From positions 124,001-188,000 of the forward strand of contig CAWUHX010000101.1 in the NCBI GenBank assembly GCA_963922205.1: a stretch of DNA of 64,000 bases, in the 5' to 3' direction. The position numbers and the translations under genes were made by a program. A model generated the notes under the pieces. The model saw only the letters and a program-made list of their open reading frames with translations. It was not told the origin of the DNA and made no database searches. This DNA is from Romanomermis culicivorax (Eukaryota; Nematoda; Enoplea; Mermithida; Mermithidae). Positions within the stretch are counted from its first letter, which is position 1. The number at the start of each line of letters is the position of its first letter. Of this stretch, positions 24,925 to 37,100 are shown piece by piece.

Positions 24925-27072
24925 TTAGCCCAATGAACGCACATTCCATGAGCATTTTTACGCTTACAGTAATCCGCCGAGTTTTTTTTTGTAAATTTTT
25001 ATTGATGTTTTACAGTTACTTACGATAAGCTACGAGTAAAAATCGCCCTCTAATCAAATACTATTTTCATAATGAAGTATGGTCCATTTCTCCAAATGGA
25101 TGAAACTGCTACCTCATAGTAACCACAGCAGGTCTGAAATTTAAAAGTTTTTCCAGAATTTTATTGATTTTTCAAAGGATTTTGTAGCATTCAAATTTTT
25201 CAGCACGATTTTTATAATATTCTAGCTTATTTTTTAGAATTTTCCATAGTAAAAATTTTATAAGATTTTCCAAACTTCTAGAGGTTTACATTATCTCACA
25301 TTTCAAATTAAGGAATTTTCCGTAATTTGGTTGGTTTTAACAAATTTCGGATTATCCAACGTTTCCACTGCAACTTTTATTTGAAATTTTAAATTCAAAA
25401 TTTTCAAGAATTTCCACAGTAGAATTACGCAAAAATTCTAGAATTTTGCCTATTTTACACATTTCTAATATTGAAAAGTATCACGTATCCTTAAATTTCA
25501 TATTCCAGAATTTTATACATTTTCACAAATTTTACAGTATTCGACTTTATGTACAATTTTAATTTTAAATTTTTAGAGTAAAATTTTCGAGACTTTTCCT
25601 AGTAAGATTACGCAAAAATTGTAGAATTTTACGGTTTTACGCATTCTTTCAGAATTTCATTCGTTTTTATAGAATTTTACGTTTTTATGGTTTCACACAT
25701 TTTTTCAATTTTTCGCATTTCTGAAAGTTACACTTTTGAAAAAAAATTCCCATTTTTCTCTATAATTTTACGCTTTTACACATTTTTCTAGAGTTTAACG
25801 GTTTTATAGTTAGCTTTAAGCATTTCTTCATGTTTTCACATTTAAAATTCTGGAAGCTACACATTTGCCCATATTTAATTCATTTTCCCCATGAATTTTA
25901 CATTTTTAAACATTTTTCCAGAATTTTATTTGTTTTTCTAGAATTTTATCCGTTTTATGATTTTAGGCATCTTTTTATAATTTCTTGTATATCAAATTTT
26001 AAAACTGTACGCATTTTTCGGAATTATATTTTCACATAGTTTTGATTTAAAGTTCGTTTTACAGAATTTTATTTTATGGAGATTTGCGTATTAACTACCA
26101 ACTTTTTTTGCAATTTTTGTCAACTCACCAAGTTTCTCACTCGCTTATGACCACGGTGGGGAGGTGACCAACTTGGTTAACCCCAACTGCAATCGTACTT
26201 TATAAAGGGAAGTGGAATTCCGCGGGCTAGAGCCACTAGCTTAAAGTTCTCCTGACTCAATCCTAGTTCCTACATCAATGTCAAATTTCATATGTTGAAG
26301 CCTGAACCGTAATTTCTACATCCCTGTATTAGGCTACTGTGGGCTATGGAATGATGAGACTGACCTTTGGGTTTATACAAAGGAGGTTGCAACAGTTGAA
26401 CTAAACAAAAGACAAATACTTCCAAAACTCTCTCCCGATGCTCAGATACTTCACCAAAAGCTCCCTAAGCCTCCAACAGAACACCGTGACATCTGATAAA
26501 GAAGATCCTACCCTTGTCTTCAATTTCCTAATCTTATTGAAGCTCCCCCTATGCTCACAAAACAATACAAGTTACCGTGTTGAGCTTATATTGGGTAACA
26601 ATACCATGATGGCAATACAAAAACAAAAACGGTACAAATAAAAAACAAGAAACAGGCGAAACAGTAGCAAAATGAATCTATGTAAATTTCGAACTTCCAC
26701 CCCCCCAACAACTCTGTCTCTACAAATGCTGTAATGAATTCGGATAGAATTTCACTCTCACTTTCTACACCCCCGCCCTTGAGTTTTCTTCGTCGGCCTA
26801 TACTTATAACGTGGCTATCTTTTCTACAACTCCTGATCGGACCCCTGTAATTACTTTTTATAAACATCATTTTTTCATACAACAAAATTTATAAAAATCA
26901 GCATGCAAAACACATTGGCTACCATGAATCAATATTATTCCAAAATCGCGTTATTTCTTTCTGCTGCTGTTACATTAGCAAAATTCTTTCTTATCAGTGT
27001 TTTTTTTGTTATGCGTCAAACTTTTAGTGCAATTCATAAAACATGGTTTCGTAAATTATTTTGACTTCAATC
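24925..27072. other. Intergenic AT-rich region
   Basis: About 25140-26060 is built from very degenerate short reiterations around GAATTTTACG and TTTACACATTTTT. Near 26270-26310 and 26750-26850 are pieces resembling the aminotransferase-intron repeat family (GTTGAAGCCTGAACC, CTTTCTACACCC). No coding exon was recognised before the TTL start. Confidence 0.55.
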
Positions 27073-30000
27073 ATGGCTACGAACGTCATATTGATCGTAA
27101 TTTCGTTATGTACAATTGTGAAAATTGGTTCACTTAGAAAAGAATGTATCAGAGTTATCGGCAATATTACGTGCAGTCACGAGGCGCCACTTTATGTCCA
27201 ACTGCTCGACTATGATCCAAGTAAGAATGACCATTGTTGATATAGTTAGAATCAGTGTGAAAAAATATGCAGATCCATGCAATGTATATCTAAAAAAAGT
27301 GCTCCCCTACAGGTGCGAAGATCAGAATCCCATTCATACTCAAAATTAACACTTTTCGTGGATTTTTATAGTCACAAGTAACGACATTCTCGACGAACTT
27401 TGCCCGGCCAGTTGGTCCCGAGCTTCGTTCGATTTGCACGGCTGCGGTTGGGACTTGTTGAGCCGCATGGACCCCGAAATTCACATCTATCACAAATGTC
27501 ACAGTAACGATATCAAAAAAATTGACATTCCAATTTCTCAAAGCGCTTTGGGTACGGATCACGATTTGGGCTCGATCGACTTGACCTACGGTCATTTCGT
27601 TAAAGAAAAAACTGTCCGAAAATTTCCCGTCTCAAGCAAGTGCGAAACGAACGGAGTTTTTATTACCAGGAAAGAATGCGTTACTGTAAAAGGAAATTTG
27701 ACTTGTATTTCCGAAGTTCCGATTTACGTGCAACTAACGGATTCGGATTTGGGTAAAAATCATGAAAAATCTCGCTTCTGTGAATATATAGTCTATTTTT
27801 TCAAATTTTTTATGTTAAAAGGGGACGCTACATGTACAACATGTACGCCACAAAATTCCACGGTTTACTGTTAGTCAGGCCCGACATAACACCAACATGT
27901 ATTGTAGTGGTGAGTCCGGATGTTCATCACACGGCCTGTTCAGCACATATCCATCACTGCAACCACAATGTCCAATCCATGACCCCATTAGCACAGATGG
28001 TAATGCATCTGCCTTGTATGCAGAAAGTCAGTGGTTAAAGCCCCTCACTGACCGTTATTTTTCTGACGTACCAGCCACATGGGCCTAAACATTTTTAACC
28101 ATCCAGGGCTTTTTCTGCTCAAAAGTGAGAGATACTGTATATTGGTAAGTCTGGCCCTGCGTCACACATCAAGCATTGCTCAGCGAGATCTGTCACCAAT
28201 TTGATTCGTCAAAAAAATTTATCTGCTCTTCCAGTTTTTCTCTGGCAAATTTTCTTCCTTAGCCTTAAGGCCCTGTCATACTTCACCGTGCGGCGCCGGT
28301 TGTTCCATTCATACTAAAAAGCGGCGCCGGCCGGCGCCGGCCGGCGCCGCGCGGTGCCGCCTTTGAAGTATGAATAGGTTTTTGTAATTTTTGCGGCGCC
28401 GCGCGGCGCCCTATCAGGTTTCAACTAAACCAATACACATTTTTTGAGAAGAGCAAAATCCAAAAGTAAAAAAGCGGCGCCGTACGGCGCCGCACGGTAC
28501 CGCGCGGCGAAGTATGACAAGCCACCGCACGGTACCGCGCGGCGCTGGCCGGCGCCGCCTGTTAGTATGAATAGGACAACCGGCGCCGCGCGGCGCCGGC
28601 CGGTACCGCGCGGCGCCGTGCGGTGAAGTATGACGACTTTGCTTTGGGCTTCGGCTTAGACTGACGGATGGGAAACAGTAAACTACATTTTTTCGACCAA
28701 TCAAATTGATGACGGCCCTCGCTCGGCAATGCTTACTGCGTTACACAGGCTGCTCCACATATGGCAGCACAACTTGCCCACTTTTCGAGAAAATCAAGAC
28801 CAATTTATAACACATATGTAGATGTAACTACATCTATAACTATAACTATAACTATAACTATAACTATAACATAACTATAACTATAACTATAACTATAACT
28901 ATAACTATAACTATAACTATAACTATAACTATAACTATAACTATAACTATAACTATAACTATAACTATAACTATAACTATAACTATAACTATAACTATAA
29001 CTATAACTATAACTATAACTATAACTATAACTATAACTATAACTATAACTATAACTATAACTATAACTATAACTATAACTATAACTATAACTATAACTAT
29101 AACTATAACTATAACTATAACTATAACTATAACTATAACTATAACTATAACTATAACTATAACTATAACTATAACTATAACTATAACTATAACTATAACT
29201 ATAACTATAACTATAACTATAACTATAACTATAACTATAACTATAACGATAACTATAACTATAACTATAACTATAACTATAACTATAACTATAACTATAA
29301 CTATAACTATAACTATAACTATAACTATAACTATAACTATAACTATAACTATAACTATAACTATAACGATAACTATAACTATAACTATAACTATAACTAT
29401 AACTATAACTATAACTATAACTATAACTATAACTATAACTATAACTATAACTATAACTATAACTATAACTATAACTATAACTATAACGATAACTATAACT
29501 ATAACTATAACTATAACTATAACTATAACTATAACTATAACTAACTATAACTATAACTATAACTATAACTATAACTATAACTATAACTATAACTATAACT
29601 ATAACTATAACTATAACTATAACTATAACTATAACTATAACTATAACTATAACTATAACTATAACTATAACTATAACTATAACGATAACTATAACTATAA
29701 CTATAACTATAACTATAACTATAACTATAACTATAACTATAACTATAACTATAACTATAACTATAACTATAACTATAACTATAACTATAACTATAACTAT
29801 AACTATAACTATAACTATAACTATAACTATAACTATAACTATAACGATAACTATAACTATAACTATAACTATAACTATAACTATAACTATAACTATAACT
29901 ATAACTATAACTATAACTATAACTATAACTATAACTATAACTATAACTATAACTATAACTATAACCATAACTACAACTATAACTATAACTATAACCATAA

Positions 30001-31391
30001 CTATAACTATAACTATAACTATAACTATAACTATAACTATAACTATAACTATAACTATAACTATAACTATAACTATAACTATAACTATAACTATAACTAT
30101 AACTATAACTATAACTATAACTATAACTATAACTATAACTATAACTATAACTATAACTATAACTATAACTATAACTATAACTATAACTATAACTATTACT
30201 AAACTATAACTATAACTATTACTAAACTATAACTATAACTTAAGCTTTGGTATCGGCTCAGGCCCAGGCTTAGCCTTAGTGTTGGCTAATGGGCCAGGCG
30301 CTGCAAGCAAGGACTCAACTCAGTATCAACTATAGGAAAATGATTGTTTAAGCTGCAAGTAGAATATATTGCATCTAATGACAACAATAATTCGCAAGGT
30401 TATTGTATTTTTCCAAGTCACATTTCTTGCATCAAGATCCACCAATCTGCGCCAGCATCTCGCACCTTCAGGTATACTTTCCGCACACTTGGCAAAGCTG
30501 AAAATGATCAGAAAATTTTTCTGTACAAAATGAAGAGGGTTTTCATGATTTATGGATTTCACTCATGACAAAATATGTCGCCTATTCATAAAACTGTAAA
30601 ATAATGCTTAAGCCGATGAAATGACGTTCTGACGCGCATCGCGCGCAATGGTATGTCAGTTATGAATGTCGTACGCCCAAATGTGGTGCGTCAAAAAAAT
30701 AACATCCAGTGAGGGGCTCGAACTTCCACGGACCTTTACTACAGTTTCACCACCACGACAACTGAGCCTACGCCTAAGCCTTAGACTAGAAAAAGGCCTC
30801 CCTCATCCATTTGTATACAAAGAGACACCCACTGGGCTAACCGAGGCAGGTGAATGGGTCGGAATTTGTGGTTGTGTTGGAGGTGGTGTATATGGGCAGG
30901 CCGCATGATCAAAAGCTGGCCGTAGCATAGCATCACAACATGGAAAGTTTGCAGTCCTACAGTAAGTTATGGAATTTTGTGGCACATATGTGGCACTAAC
31001 TTTCAACTCTTTCGGGGTAAAAAGTATTTGAAAAGATCAGGCTCTCTTTTCAGTGCAACATGACATAATGGACGAAGTATGCCCTGTAACGCGGTCTTTC
31101 GAATCGTTCAAACTTCACGGCTGTTCTCGTGATTTGTTCAGTCGCATCGACCCCGAAGTGCACATCTACCACAGGTGTAAAGACAACGAATTGAGAAAAA
31201 TTGAAATGATCGTTCCGCAATCGGCTCTCGGGTCGGAATACAATTTAGGCCGTTTAGATTTAAATTCACCATTCAACAATGAACAAGTCGTTTCGAAACT
31301 TCCGTCGTTCGAACGATGCGGCGGCACGATTCAAAGATTGTGGAAAAAGTTGTCCAATTGGTTGTGGATCCTTGTGGCGTTGGCTGCGTGA
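27073..31391 (+). CDS. Two-domain transthyretin-like (TTL) family protein
   Basis: Three exons (27073-27220, 27372-27752, 31054-31391) give 288 codons. A signal-peptide-like MATNVILIVISLCTIVKIGS is followed by TTL repeat 1: CIRVIGNITCSHEAPLYVQLLDYDP, DILDELCPA, FDLHGCGWDLLSRMDPEIHIYHKC and SALGTDHDLGSIDL. TTL repeat 2 follows: ECVTVKGNLTC, VPIYVQLTDSDL, DIMDEVCPV, FKLHGCSRDLFSRIDPEVHIYHRC and SALGSEYNLGRLDL. The IDPExxIYHxC block is characteristic of nematode TTL proteins, which are mostly secreted single-domain beta-sandwich proteins. Here two domains sit in tandem, each split by a phase-1 intron at the same place. The C terminus ends in a hydrophobic LWKKLSNWLWILVALAA, possibly a GPI signal or membrane anchor. 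The binding partner is unknown. Confidence 0.88.
27975..28088 (+). mobile_element. tRNA-derived SINE family 1, copy A
   Basis: The head resembles a tRNA: an A-box TTAGCACAGATGG (27988-28000), an anticodon stem TCTGC/GCAGA around loop CTTGTAT, and a B-box-like GGTTAAAGCCC (28033-28043). It is followed by CCCTCACTG, TTATTTTTCTGACGTACC and CACATGGGCC. The same tail follows the B-box of copy B at 30670-30782 on the other strand, showing that the unit is mobile and longer than a tRNA. Confidence 0.65.
28275..28634. mobile_element. GC-rich foldback (GGCGCC-reiterated) element
   Basis: The ends are inverted repeats: GTCATACTTCACCGTGCGGC on the left, and the reverse complement of the right end reads GTCATACTTCACCGCACGGC. 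Inside are many overlapping GGCGCC, CCGGCGCCGG and CGGTACCG palindromes, and inverted TTCATACTAA/TTAGTATGAA segments. The surrounding DNA is AT-rich, so the base composition jump is sharp. No coding capacity and no clear target duplication were seen. Confidence 0.75.
28829..30240. repeat. TATAAC hexanucleotide satellite, about 1.4 kb
   Basis: Nearly pure (CTATAA)n runs from about 28829 to 30240. A few variants interrupt it: ATAACGAT at about 29247, 29367 and 29487 (exactly 120 bp apart), and others near 29683 and 29843. One missing dinucleotide near 29543 shifts the frame, which is why the long antisense open frame changes from Val-Ile to Ser-Tyr strings. The array ends in TATTACTAAAC variants. 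Confidence 0.97.
30670..30782 (-). mobile_element. tRNA-derived SINE family 1, copy B
   Basis: On the minus strand, an A-box-like TAGGCTCAGTTG is followed by a B-box region GTTCGAGCCCC, then CCCTCACTGG, TTATTTTTTTGACGCACC and ACATTTGGGCG. The part after the B-box matches the tail of copy A at 27975-28088 closely, while the tRNA-like heads differ more. Confidence 0.6.
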
Positions 31392-32474
31392 AGAAAATAT
31401 TATGACTCGTCGATCCCACGAGATGAAATTTTACATAATTTGTTCACACTTTGTACTATGATTTATGACTATTTTTTGCTGAATGACATGGAAAAATTCT
31501 ATAGTAAAACTCAATTTCAAATTTATAAGCATTTCACGAAAACCAGGCTGTAGGTAAATAGCAATATTGCCCCTGTGTACTATGTGAGCCAGCCGGGCTG
31601 CAACGTTCGCGCTTTCTTTATCAGATAGCATATCATCTCAAGTTTCTCACAAATTCAGATCTATATCCACCGCATACTATGACTCGTACTTGCTCACAAT
31701 CTTAAAACTGAAACTTTCTTGAAATTCTGATTCCAAGTCACGATGAGCTAAACTAAAAAAAAATTGCGTTTTTCCGAAATTTTCATTACTCAAGCACAAG
31801 AAAAATCAAATTGTTTAAAGATTTACCCAAAATTAAATCTTTCCAATTAGCATTTTTTGGAACTGGTCTGTGTTTATGAGTAATTTTTTCTAAAATGTGT
31901 AGTCTTTTCTTTTTCAAAGAAAAATCAGTGGTTCATTGCAAATGAATGATCTGGTTGCTGTAAGCCAGCACTTTTGAACTTTCTTGAATATTTAAACTAG
32001 TTCACATGGAAATGGTGATTATGTAGAACTCAACCGCTGTAAATAGGAGACGAACAATAAATTTAAAATGTCAGTCAGGATTTTGAGCTGATGCATTTCT
32101 CGATCTTCAAACATGCATTCATCAAATCGGTGAATAGATATCGATTGCGCTACAGAACTTTTTGTTACAGGCACTGTGTCAATCAGCATGTCTCAATTCA
32201 GCCACCATTTTCTCCATTAAATACTTTTTTTATCAATTTTAAATCAAATTTTTATTCAATTTTTTATTATTCTTTAATGTCAGCATTTCTGATTACGACT
32301 GGCTGAATGTACTCAATGACTAAAATCATACAGTTGACGAAAACAAAACGGTGGCTGACTCAATACTCCACGCGAAAAAATAGTGGATGAATTGTCTTTT
32401 TGGCTGCAATAACATGATGGCTGATGGTTTGAGATACAGCAAAATCTGTATAAATTGTAATAGTGATGCTTTAC
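31392..32474. other. Intergenic, downstream of the TTL gene
   Basis: AT-rich spacer with no recognised gene. An AATAAA at about 32055 is far from the TTL stop, so the 3' end of that gene is not defined. Confidence 0.5.
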
Positions 32475-33484
32475 GGTCTATTCCCAATCGAGCGATTCCC
32501 AATTGAGCGAATTCCCAAATGAGCGAATTCCCAATTGGGCCATTCTAAACGAGCGATCGACAATATAATAACACTTTCTTCAGATTTTCCTTCTTTACCT
32601 TATATTTTTCTTTGTATATATTTCTTTTTTTCTTTCGTTCTGCATGTTGCTTATGTTTCCGTTTATGTATAGTCCATTTTTATTTCTTGTCTCTGCTTTC
32701 TTTTATTTCCTTTTTTTATATTTACTTTTTTCTTTTTTGCTCATAAAACAAGACATTACAAGTTGCTATTTTTAACAACCATTGTCTCCCATATAATTCT
32801 TATACAATTCGGCACGCTCTATTTAATATTTAGTTTTTTTTGTGATTTTTTCTTCATTCTTACTTTTTATCTTAGTTTTTTGTTTTTACTTCTTTATCCT
32901 TATCTTTTTTTTATTCTCTTGATTCTTTGTTTTTTCTTTTTTCACATTATTTTGTGGCGCTTCGTCTATCTTGCTTCTTCTTTTTTATCACTTTTTTCAC
33001 ATTTTTTTTCTATTGATTTTCCACCTATTTTTACTTATTCCTGATTTCTTTATTTTTGTTGATGCTTCTTTTCTCTCGATGTTTTTTGTTCCAGCATTCT
33101 TTTGTTTACATTTATATATAGGTTTTCACACTTACAGGGATGAAAGACCCAAGCACGCCGAACTGTACAAGAATTATACGGAATACTACGGTTATTCAAA
33201 ATGACAACTTGTATTGTATTGTACCATTAGCAAAAAAGGAAAAATTATATGACAAGGTGGAAGAAAATGAAAAGATGAAGACCTAAAAACATACATGAAC
33301 GAAAGCATACGCAATACAGAAGACGAAAGCAAAAAGAAATACATACAAAGAAAAATATGAGGTAAAGGAGGAAAATATGAAGAAAGTGTTATTACATTCT
33401 CGATCGCTCGTTTGGAATCGCCCAATTGGGATTCGCTGGATTGGAAATTCGCTCAATGGGGAATCGCGTACATGGGAATACCCT
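32475..33484. mobile_element. Long-arm foldback element with imperfect 9-bp target duplication
   Basis: The left arm starts GGTCTATTCCCAATCGAGCG, and the reverse complement of the right end starts AGGGTATTCCCATGTACGCG. Both arms contain reiterated CCAATTGAGCGA-like blocks, then AACGAGCGATCGA, TAATAACACTTTCTTCA and ACAAGTTG, in the same order for about 300-340 bp each. Flanks read ATGCTTTAC (32466-32474) and ATGCTTTCT (33485-33493), an eroded 9-bp duplication. The centre is T-rich with no coding content. The end sequences differ from the CCCCGAA foldbacks, so this is a second family, also MULE-like by duplication length. Confidence 0.75.
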
Positions 33485-33493
33485 ATGCTTTCT

Positions 33494-34133
33494 AGGATAG
33501 GTTTTGCATGTGATCTATTTTTGCTCTATATCATTCCTATTTGCTGCTCTATTTGAATTTTTCCATGGGCGAGTTTTGTTTCCGCGCCAGGATGCGCATG
33601 ATTTTTTGCCGATTTTTGGGTGCACACATGATGTATTGTGCATTGCAAGGCCAGACAGCCTTCATAAATTTATTTTGAGTAGAATATTATAGACCGCGAT
33701 TATCACAACAATGCGAGGTATTTTGAGCAATTTCTTGACGCATAAAAACAGAGTGACCAAAATTACATGATATGACCAATTTTTATTGATGGATTACAAA
33801 TCCGTTTTGATGATAGTTTTATAACGGACCAGGTTTACTGTGTTGCACGGGTGGCTGTGATAAGGGGGAAAAAGAAGAATTTTGGTTTCTAAATTTTTCC
33901 CACAGCACACAGTTGATTTTGCGGTGCCTCTGTGGTCTTTCTTTTCTCTTTATTTTATGCGCGGATAAATCTTTTGCCGAATTTTTCAATATACAAGAGT
34001 CAAATAATCTAATAATATCACACGTTTATTATAATATACCTTTGCATCGAGAACTGCGTAAATCAAACTTTTTTTGTGTTTGCTGTTTTCACAAGGCAGC
34101 CAATCAAACGATCTCGAATTTTTTAGGACTACG
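33494..34133. other. Intergenic, upstream of the collagen gene
   Basis: No gene was recognised here. An acceptor-like TTTTTTAG ends at 34126, seven bases before the collagen ATG, and is a candidate spliced-leader site. No core promoter motif could be supported. Confidence 0.5.
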
Positions 34134-37100
34134 ATGGCCACTTGGACGGATTTGATAGCTTCCACGTCCATAGCCTTGAGCTTAACTTCCGTTCTTTTTT
34201 CTTTGGCTTTCGTACCGGCCATCGTCCGAAAAGTTGGTCAAATTGAATGCGAACTTCAAGACGGCGTGGACGAATATAAAATTATGGCCGACGAAACTTG
34301 GCGATTGTTGCAAAGTCAACAGGCTTTTACAGTTTTGGGTGAGCTTTTTGGCAAGAAAATTTGACCACATCTTCAAAATTTTATTGCATTTAGACGAAGC
34401 TTGATTAATCATTAAATTATGCATCATTACTATCAATCACTCTTTTCCATTTGGTGGATAGCTTTGCAACATCTGTTAAGGCTCAAGTCTTTGAATCAAA
34501 AATAGTTTTGGATGAACGTTTTGGCCTGGTCATCATTCTAAAATTCCATATCGACAATGTAGGCACAACCCACTTTTCATCTCCAGTGATGATTAGATCA
34601 AGGAGAAGATGAACTTCATTTTACGTATCAACCATTTAAAACCCACTCTTTTTTCAAAACACTAATTTTCGTTCTTGCAGACAAATTAATCAACAACGCA
34701 AATAATTTGATTTGATTTTAAGATAAACATTGATTAACACAAAAGCAATAATCGACATTACTTTTTTGCTGACTCTGATTTCAAAAGATTGCGTCTACAA
34801 TCTGAATTTTCACTGAAAATAACTATGCTCAAACGTGAAAATAAATTAATGCGATATTCTATAAGAAATCTTCCTCTCCTGCAGCACTGATTTTCATGGT
34901 CATTCTTGTTTTCCTTTACTGTATCACAAACGTGAACACTTATTTTCAAAAACTTTAATTTCTCAGGTATAATTCCCAATCAATATTTAACTTTGAACCT
35001 CATTGATTTGATCCAAAGTTCCGAAATTTTCACATCTGCTTCAGAAATTCAAAATCTGCTATTTTCATTTTTGATCATAACTTTTCATGAAAGAACCTCG
35101 AGTTCAACATAAATTGAATCCTAATGAATCAAAATTACAAATTTATCAAGTTTACTCAGCCGATATAATTCTTACACTGCAACAAGAAATTAACTCAGAA
35201 GTGTCTCAAAATTTAGAGCTCTGAGATAAGATCATTGGCGATGTTACATCAGCCATTTTCCTCAACGGGCACGTTGACATGTTCTTCGGAAATTTGTGAG
35301 TTCGTGACTTAGGCTAGAAACTTGAGTGACCCCCGACAAAATTTGCATTTTTTGAAATTTCTAGATTTTTGCATAAAAACTTGGAAATTTCAAGTAAAAA
35401 TGTTGAAAATTATTTGGAAAGATTTTTTTGCTGTCGGGACTAAAATTGCACACTGATAAGTATCTAAAAACGAAGTTTTAAAGCATTCTCATCAATTTTG
35501 ACTGAGTTCTGAGCACTTTTGGAAGAAAAATTTGTGGCTGACTTCCAAAAATTTCTACGCTTGATATATCTGCCCAAGAAGATAGACTTTGCACGCACAT
35601 TCTAAACAACCGGAACATACATGCACATAGGGAGAATAGGGGGGGTAAACACCCTTACCTGAGACACTGGCCAGCCCCCCCCCCCGACCCCAAAAATCGT
35701 TAAACACCACCCTGAACTTTTTCCAAGACAGATTTTTTGATGATTTTTGTGCATATTTTGTAAGAAAAACGAGCTCCTTTTTGTTTTTTTGCTCACCTAA
35801 CCCCCTAGCTCCTAGATAAAAAGTCCAAGGACCCTCCCCCTTGAAAAATTCTTGCCGTGCATATCTTCCCCGAAAGTTGTTTTTTTATGTTGGTTGAAGA
35901 TGCAAATTTTCAATCGTGACTTGGTAGAAAATCGCGGGAATACAAAATAGTTCTCATTTTCTACAATTCAAGCAAAACTTGAAAGTCTGCAACACTGATT
36001 TTTTTGTCAATTTAACATGTCAGTTTTGAAAATTTACAGAGAAAAATCCGACAAATTTTCACAAAAGGATTGTCCGACATGATTTGGCTGATTTGGCAAT
36101 GTGGAAGTAAAGGATCACAAATTTTCGGTGACCAAAGTTGGTAAAATGACAATTTGATTCAAACTCAAAATGATCAAAATATTGAGCGCATTTTGAAAGG
36201 CAAAATTTGATTTTTTGGCTGAAAGCTAACTTGAACTTCAGCGCACTTGATTGGTTAATTAGTTGGAATTATTTAAATTCAGTTAGCTGAAAACTTATAC
36301 CATAACCAGATGAATCGAAAGTGTAGATAATGAACACGGTCTTATGATTTTGGACTCTTTATTTTCATAGCGTTTTGCTACAGTATAAATTTTCCTGCTC
36401 CGTAAAAACTGTAAATGAAATTAAACCTACTTTTTTGGTTTTCCGATGTGGTCATGGTTGAACTCTGTAGAAACACTCATTCTGAGCAACATTATTTGAT
36501 CAATTTCGAGCAAGTTGAGGAATTTGCTTTATTTTCAGGCAATTTTCGAGGCAAAAGATCACCTCAACGGCCACTCGCCGCGTGGACAGGCCCAGTGGAC
36601 AAAAAAGGGCGACCGATTCGACCAAAATATGTCGGGCCGCCAGGCAGTTACGCGCAACAGCAATATCAAAGCATCATCTCTTTCGAAAGACCCGGTGACA
36701 AACCGCCGAAAATCGCGGCGCTACCTTCGAACTACGGGCAAGGTTATACGATTGACAGGGAATCGGGAGATACCATGCAAAAACAGACTCCGCCGACCAA
36801 TTATGGTCAAGCTTACAGAAACGAGATGGGCGAATCGGACGACAAGCAGATGCCGCCAGGCAACTACGGACAAGCCTACACAACTGAAACTGAAAGTTCT
36901 ACCCGGGCGACCATGCCGTCCAATTACGGATACGGCTACGCCGGCCCTAGCAACGAAAACCCCGGCAGCGAAGGTCGGAGCAAACCGGACGAACACGGTG
37001 AAAATGTTTACGGTGAAGGCGACCAGCAAATGATCGACGCTCACAACCCCGTGTGCCAATGCGACGGTGAAGGCTCGTGCCCGCCTGGTCCGCCAGGGCC

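Larger units (their letters stand above)
27753..31053. other. TTL gene intron 2, a repeat island
   Basis: This 3.3-kb intron separates the two halves of the second TTL domain. It holds two opposed tRNA-derived SINEs, a GC-rich foldback and the TATAAC satellite, each described separately. No coding exon was recognised. Confidence 0.75.

Noticed and set aside
28805-29998. A 397-codon minus-strand open frame.
   Set aside because: It is only the TATAAC satellite read as Val-Ile and Ser-Tyr strings.
33140-33204. A terminal exon candidate (TTACAG acceptor, then DERPKHAELYKNYTEYYGYSK and a stop) with coding-like composition.
   Set aside because: The segment lies inside the right arm of the foldback element 32475-33484. 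Its reverse complement continues to match the left arm, and no upstream exon fits it.
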